From NCBI GenBank assembly GCA_001586965.3, contig LUCW03000788.1, positions 1 to 22,629 on the forward strand: a DNA stretch of 22,629 bases. Reading direction: 5' to 3'. This DNA is from Sphaeroforma sirkka. Lineage: Eukaryota; Opisthokonta; Ichthyosporea; Ichthyophonida. Made by a program: the position numbers and the translations under genes. Shown in pieces: positions 18,175 to 22,629 of the stretch. Each line of letters starts with the position of its first letter. The first letter of the stretch is position 1. Below the pieces are notes generated by a model that was given only the letters and a program-made list of their open reading frames with translations, made no database searches and was not told the DNA's origin.

Positions 18175-20220
18175 ATGGCTAAGGGTACTTCTAAAGGCAA
18201 GGGAGCCGCTAGCTCTAAGCCTGCTAAGCCTGCCGAGGTTCCTGAGGTCCCTGTGGAAACACCTAGCCTGTCTGGAGTTGAGCCTGCCGAGGATACTGTT
18301 GGGGAAGCAAATTCTGAGGTTGGTACAGAGGATTATTCTGAGGATGACTCGTCGGATCCTAAAGCCTTGGAAGAAGAGGTATCTACTACCGCGGAAAGGC
18401 TCGCCAGCGTCCGTGTATCACCTAGGAGTGAAGCTCAGGACCCCAGCTTGCCCCCTGACCACGTGCCGTCAAATATTGGGGATAAACGTCGAAAGGCTGG
18501 AAAATTCGTGGATACGAATGTCGGGGGCATTATAACTCCACATCTAAAGGACACTCCAGCACAAATCCGGCGTGAAAAGGAAGTATTGGACCTGTCCGAA
18601 AATTTCGGTTTCGCCATCGATGGAGAAGCCATTCCATTCAGCTCAAATCTTGGGGCCGAAGCTGAGGACGCCATAACTCGACAACGAGTGGTTGGATCCT
18701 CTCAATCTCGACACCAATTGAACCGCACTGAAGCGCTCTTGAAGGAGCTAGCGGCAGCAGCAGTTGTGGACCCCTCTATCGTGTCCCACTTGGCTGATAT
18801 TCTTCCTATACCGAAGAAGAAGAAAAAATTCGGGCCGGGTTTCGAACCCGAGACCTACTGGTTTACCAGCCAGTATGTTTACCACTAAGCCAGTTACCAC
18901 TGGCGAGAGAGATAATATTTCAAAATTTAATCTCTATAGCTCTGATGCTGCTACCATCGACCATCCTCTTGACAAACCTAACCCTGTCAGAGGATATGAT
19001 CGTATGGAACTCGATGAGGCTTACCATCCTCGTAATATCGACCCTCATTTGCCAACTAACCCTGGTAATCACGATTTTGGCAATCGCTACACACCAGTAC
19101 CTCGTTAGAGAGTTCCCGCTCTAATCCTGAGGATGAGGAAGTGAGAACCAGACATACTCGTCTCAGGCTATTACGCTCTGGTATGCAAGTCCTTGAGGAC
19201 CGTCTATTGAATGACTCTGACCTTGACGATAGGAAAGCGGATAACATTCGCTATCTAATCGATAACAGAGAAAGGAAATAGACACCATCTTGGCACTAGC
19301 AGCCCGTAGCACTGAGCATGAGCCTCGTGAACACTTAGAACCAAGCTTTATAAAGCAGCTAGGTAACGCGCAGGCTGAGGTCGATTTCTCTACTAATGAG
19401 AGTACAGTGGAGACACTGAAGGCCTTCGACCAACTTAAGGAGTCTGCCAGCCTTAGGGATAAGCAGATGATGAATGCCTTTATTCATTTCTGTGAGCCAG
19501 GTGAATGGCGAACTATCTTGAAGCTCATGAGCCCAACTGGAAAGCCCTACCCTGGCACCAGTTGCGTGATAATATACTTAACACCTTTTTTTGAAGATGC
19601 ACGTGACCGTGAACTTCTAGAGTCTCGCAAGTTCTTTTGCGAACGATACCACTATTCGAGGTGCTCTAGCTCATATGACACATATATGAATACTCGGATG
19701 GGTGGTCGTACCTATACTGGCGAATATTTATTAATTTGTCAGATGATGGAGACTCTGGGAGCTAACCTCTTTAAGAAAGTCAATGATGACATCATCGCCT
19801 ATGGTGATTTGCGATCTATGCCTTGGTCTGTCTTTGAGAAGATAGTACACAAGCATACCAATTCCTCTACTAGAGTACTTAGTACCACGAGCTACACCCA
19901 GCCCACTAAGCGAAACGCAGTAGAGACTAATACTGCGCGTAGTACTAAGAAACCTCGCACTACTACTGGAGGGGTACTGGCTCTACTTCTACCGAACCGA
20001 AGGTGATAAGAAGGTGAGAGCGCCTTGCAAGAAGTGTGGTTACAACCTCACAAAACGTAATGGCAAGTGGAATGGTAGACACGACCCTGTTAAGTGTGCA
20101 CCAGGCAAGCCAGATTTTGGACACTATATGTGAAAGAGTGTGCTACTTGCAAGGGTACTAACGGTTGGCACGATAAAGAGGATTGCAAGGACTTACCAGA
20201 CGTCCAAGTTAAGCACTGAC
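18175..20220 (+). pseudogene. Gypsy Gag region (copy D)
   Basis: The first ATG after the LTR (18175) opens a Lys/Ala/Pro-rich N-terminus (MAKGTSKGKGAASSKPAKPA). An acidic stretch and a charged region with HLKDTPAQIRREKEVLDLSE follow. The conserved capsid-like part is at about 19290-19850, with DQLKESASLRDKQMMNAFIH and GRTYTGEYLLICQMMETLGA, then a basic linker and the Cys/His cluster (about 20010-20215). The tRNA-like insert at 18823-18905 lies inside this region. The element is fossil, and the second half resembles copy C at 14091-14708. Confidence 0.8.
18823..18905 (-). mobile_element. tRNA-like Pol III unit (SINE head or tRNA fossil) inside gypsy gag
   Basis: On the minus strand an A box TGGCTTAGTGG (18882-18892) and a B box GGTTCGAAACC (18838-18848) match the internal promoter consensus and lie about 33 bp apart, as in tRNA genes. 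The T arm folds (TCGGG/CCCGG), and ACTGG/CCAGT forms an anticodon-type stem with an enlarged 8-base loop. The seven bases expected at the 5' and 3' ends do not pair, so no acceptor stem exists and this is not a normal tRNA. A T6 run (plus-strand A6 at 18823-18828) sits at the end, a Pol III terminator. No target duplication was found. Confidence 0.75.
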
Positions 20221-20329
20221 AGTACCATATGTGCGCACTAGAGCAAGATTATGAGAAAATGTTCAATAAAATCTATACCAAAGGAGATGAACGTATCTTT
20301 CAAACAGTTTTCGTAAATGGAGAAAAAAA

Positions 20330-20560
20330 GTTATGGCACTATTTGATCCAGGGGCTGAAGTCTCTGCTATCTCATGCCGAGTAGCCTACGCTACAGATAT
20401 GGCTGTCCATAAGAAACTGACTTGAATAATCTTGGGAAATGGCAAAGTTACTACTTGCGAACAAGCCATTGACTATGCACACATAATGCTGTCAGATAGA
20501 AGAGAAGTGAAGACTCACCTAATCGTTACTGACATGTCTCAGAAATACGATTTAATTATA
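20330..20560 (+). pseudogene. Gypsy aspartic protease (copy D)
   Basis: ALFDPGAEVSAIS holds the active-site motif in the same D-P-G-A form as copy C. LGNGKVTTCEQAIDYAHIML and EVKTHLIVTDMSQKYDLIIG then give the protease-like end. The second part is better preserved here than in copy C. Confidence 0.7.
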
Positions 20561-20689
20561 GGTATGACTGATCTTCTCAGTTTAGGTATAACACTCACTG
20601 GTCTGCCTAATGGGCTAGACCCGAATAAAGATCAGTCAGATGATAATATGTTAAAGATACCTAAACCTCCGGAAGGTGAAGCAAAGGAT

Positions 20690-21490
20690 ATGATTCCGCA
20701 CTTCACCGATATAATTATGGACTTAATTATACAAAACAGGAAGATTGCAATAACTGACTGGTGTATGTTTAAGTTCTCTAATGGGTACGTTAGACTTGAC
20801 TTAACAAACGTCGACTTCTCTAAGTTAAAGTGTCCTTCACATAACTACGTGAGTTGGAGACACAAAGACGTTGTCAAAACCCAAATCGAAGATTGGTTTA
20901 AAACAGGGTCTAATTGAAATCAATTATGATGCAACCCCAGTTAACTTAGCTCTCTTAGCGGTCGATCAATATAAATCTGATGGAACGTTTAGTAAAAAAC
21001 AAGAGTAGTACTAGACCTGTCGCCAATCAACAAACTAATTCCGCAACATAGTTTTCCCTTACCTAAGATAAGCGAGATACTACGCAAAATGGAGGTGCGA
21101 CTATCTTTTCCAAGATAGACTTAAAAGCTGCATTCCATCAACTACAAATATATGAGCCTCATAGGAAATACTTTTCCTTTACTTGGCAAGGTAAGAAGTA
21201 CCAGTTTAAAGGTGCACCTGAAGGCTTACACATGTTACCTTCTTTCTTCCAACAAGTTATGATGGAACTATTTGCGGACCTGTCGTATAACGTATCAGTC
21301 TATTTAGATGATATAGTTATCTTTACAAAGACAGCACATGAACATGCTAAACTCGTTAAAGAAGTCTTAAAGCGACTTAATCATGCTAAACTTAAGATTA
21401 ACGAAGACAAGTGTTCTTTTGCTTTAAGATACTATACACTTACTTGGCTACAAAGTATCTGCAGCAGGGGTAGAAATTGATCCTGGCAAG
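20690..21490 (+). pseudogene. Gypsy reverse transcriptase (copy D)
   Basis: RLDLTNVDFSKLKCPSHNYV precedes the reverse transcriptase proper. The palm includes KYQFKGAPEGLHMLPSFFQQ-type sequence and the catalytic VYLDDIVIFTK (about 21299-21330). KLVKEVLKRLNHAKLKINED follows. It is the same lineage as copy C and closely similar to it throughout. The part is fossil. Confidence 0.88.
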
Positions 21491-21499
21491 AAACAGTTT

Positions 21500-22110
21500 C
21501 TGTTGGATTTATCAACACCAATTACTGGAAGAGATGTGAACTCTGTGTGTGGGTTTGTTAACTTCTTCTCGGATTCGGTACCGCATCTTTCTCATTACTT
21601 AAAGCCTTTCAGTCACCTACGGCTGCACAAAGGACCTTTGGGAAAGCTTTGGACTAAAGAATGTGATGATGCATTTAAACTAGTCAAAAGTAAAGTAATG
21701 GACGCACCCATCATGCAGTACCCTGTGGATGGTGTCCCATTCAAGTAGCAACCGACGCTTCAGATCGAGCGGTAGGTGGAGTGCTTTACCAAACGATAAA
21801 TGGTAAACCGCGCTACATACAATTCTTTAGCAAGAGTTATAATAAGAGTCAACGGAATTACCCTACCGTTAAACAAGAGCTCCTTGCTATAGTTACTGCG
21901 CTAAGACAGTTTAAAGACTACCTTTATGGAAGTTACTTTACTGTCGCCTGTGATCAAAAGTCTTTAACATACTTAAAAGATATGAACCCTGATTCACAGT
22001 TGGTGAGCCGCTGGCATGACATTATTGCCAAGTTCGCTTTTAATATAACACACATTCCAGGAATACATAACCATCTTCCTGACATGCTCTCTCGACTTGT
22101 GCCCGACTAC
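21500..22110 (+). pseudogene. Gypsy RNase H and connecting region (copy D)
   Basis: The connection region has LSTPITGRDVNSVCGFVNFF and LSHYLKPFSHLRLHKGPLGK. RNase H follows, with KSYNKSQRNYPTVKQELLAI, YLYGSYFTVACDQKSLTYLK, WHDIIAKFAFNITHIPG and HNHLPDMLSRL. Order and sequence match copy C at 15720-16300. Confidence 0.87.
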
Positions 22111-22179
22111 CAGAAAACAGTCAAAGAGTTATTAGCAACCGATTGGATGCTAAATAAGAAATGGTTTAACCTCGCTCAA

Positions 22180-22510
22180 TCACGATGGGGTCCATTTACT
22201 GTTGATATGTTCGCCGCAGAAACATAACAAACAGGTTTCTGAATATAGGTCGTTGACTCATCCTAAAGGTGATGCATTTCAGCTTGACTTATCAAAGCAT
22301 AATGCGTGGGCTAACCCACCTTGTCAACTTATCGCACAGTTGTTAAATTATGTTAATATTACTAAATCTACCATTACGCTGTGTTGTCCCTTACGTAACT
22401 CCGACCCATGGATACGTGATTTAATTAATATGATTCAAGACGAACCTATTTATGTCGACCGTGAAACCGACACGTTCTTGTATCAGGGATCCTATTCTAT
22501 TAAGAAGACG
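22180..22510 (+). pseudogene. Dam/DIRS-type methyltransferase-like domain (copy D)
   Basis: This second copy of the domain seen at 16370-16700 has RWGPFTVDMFAAE near 22185-22222, then a NAWANPP-containing stretch (about 22300-22325). ITLCCPLRNSDPWIRD follows at about 22370-22425. Its presence at the same place in two copies shows it belongs to the family and is not a local accident. Confidence 0.55.
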
Positions 22511-22629
22511 CCTTGGAAACACACCATTGTTTGTCGCATCGGTCCTGCAGGTACCACTAAGTGGAAACCCTCAACCGAATTCTTAGCTAAACTAGAGGAG
22601 TCTAAAGAGTTTGAACAAAGCTCAAGACT

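Larger units (their letters stand above)
17498..22629 (+). mobile_element. Ty3/gypsy element, copy D, running off the window
   Basis: The 5' LTR (17498-18094) is followed by a leader, gag, protease, reverse transcriptase, RNase H and the methyltransferase-like domain; integrase and the 3' LTR lie beyond 22629. It is inserted into copy C of the same family, and GCTAT (17493-17497) is the expected target duplication to be met again on the far side. It has around ten breaks and contains an antisense tRNA-like insert in gag. Confidence 0.92.

Noticed and set aside
18828-18905. Functional tRNA gene
   Set aside because: A and B boxes are present, but the acceptor stem does not pair and the anticodon loop has eight bases. 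It is better called tRNA-derived.

Overview
The window is a eukaryotic, repeat-dense segment made almost entirely of transposable-element remains. It carries Ty3/gypsy and Ty1/copia LTR elements, a chromodomain-type (chromovirus-like) integrase, a LINE reverse transcriptase, solo and paired LTRs, a Pol III tRNA-like insert and minisatellites. There is no operon structure and no bacterial signal. I cannot name the organism from sequence alone. A repeat-rich fungus, oomycete, other protist or invertebrate would all fit. I see no intact host gene; one interrupted protein-like frame (3557-4039, minus strand) is the best candidate for non-mobile coding DNA.

Left part (1-4039): an almost featureless stretch with a 43-bp tandem duplication (79-164) and a weak His/Asn-rich open frame (959-1384). 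Next comes a decayed LINE on the plus strand (about 1560-3105), split by a solo gypsy LTR (1669-2263) that has a short target duplication. The LINE abuts a 78-bp stray piece of gypsy integrase (3106-3183). Then comes the unrecognised minus-strand frame, which stays open up to the next LTR.

Middle (4040-12111): the 3' half of a minus-strand gypsy element (copy A, LTR 4040-4640, integrase region 4727-6522) adjoins a complete-looking Ty1/copia element, also on the minus strand (about 6526-12111). The copia element has two LTRs of about 419 bp that differ by about 3%, gag with a coding tandem repeat, protease, integrase, reverse transcriptase and RNase H. Its two flanks belong to different elements and show no target duplication.

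Right part (12112-22629): a chromovirus-like integrase plus chromodomain piece (copy B, 12112-13177), then two related minisatellites (27-bp and 33-bp units) and a hairpin. Next is a 5'-truncated plus-strand gypsy (copy C, 14089-17497), interrupted by another member of the same family (copy D, 5' LTR at 17498-18094), whose body runs off the right edge. C and D both carry an unusual domain between RNase H and integrase, with an NPPW motif resembling the methyltransferase-like domain of DIRS elements. D's gag frame contains an antisense tRNA-like Pol III unit.

Relative order of events: the LINE predates its solo LTR; C predates D. All the LTR elements are treated here as fossils with several breaks each; the copia element is the best preserved.
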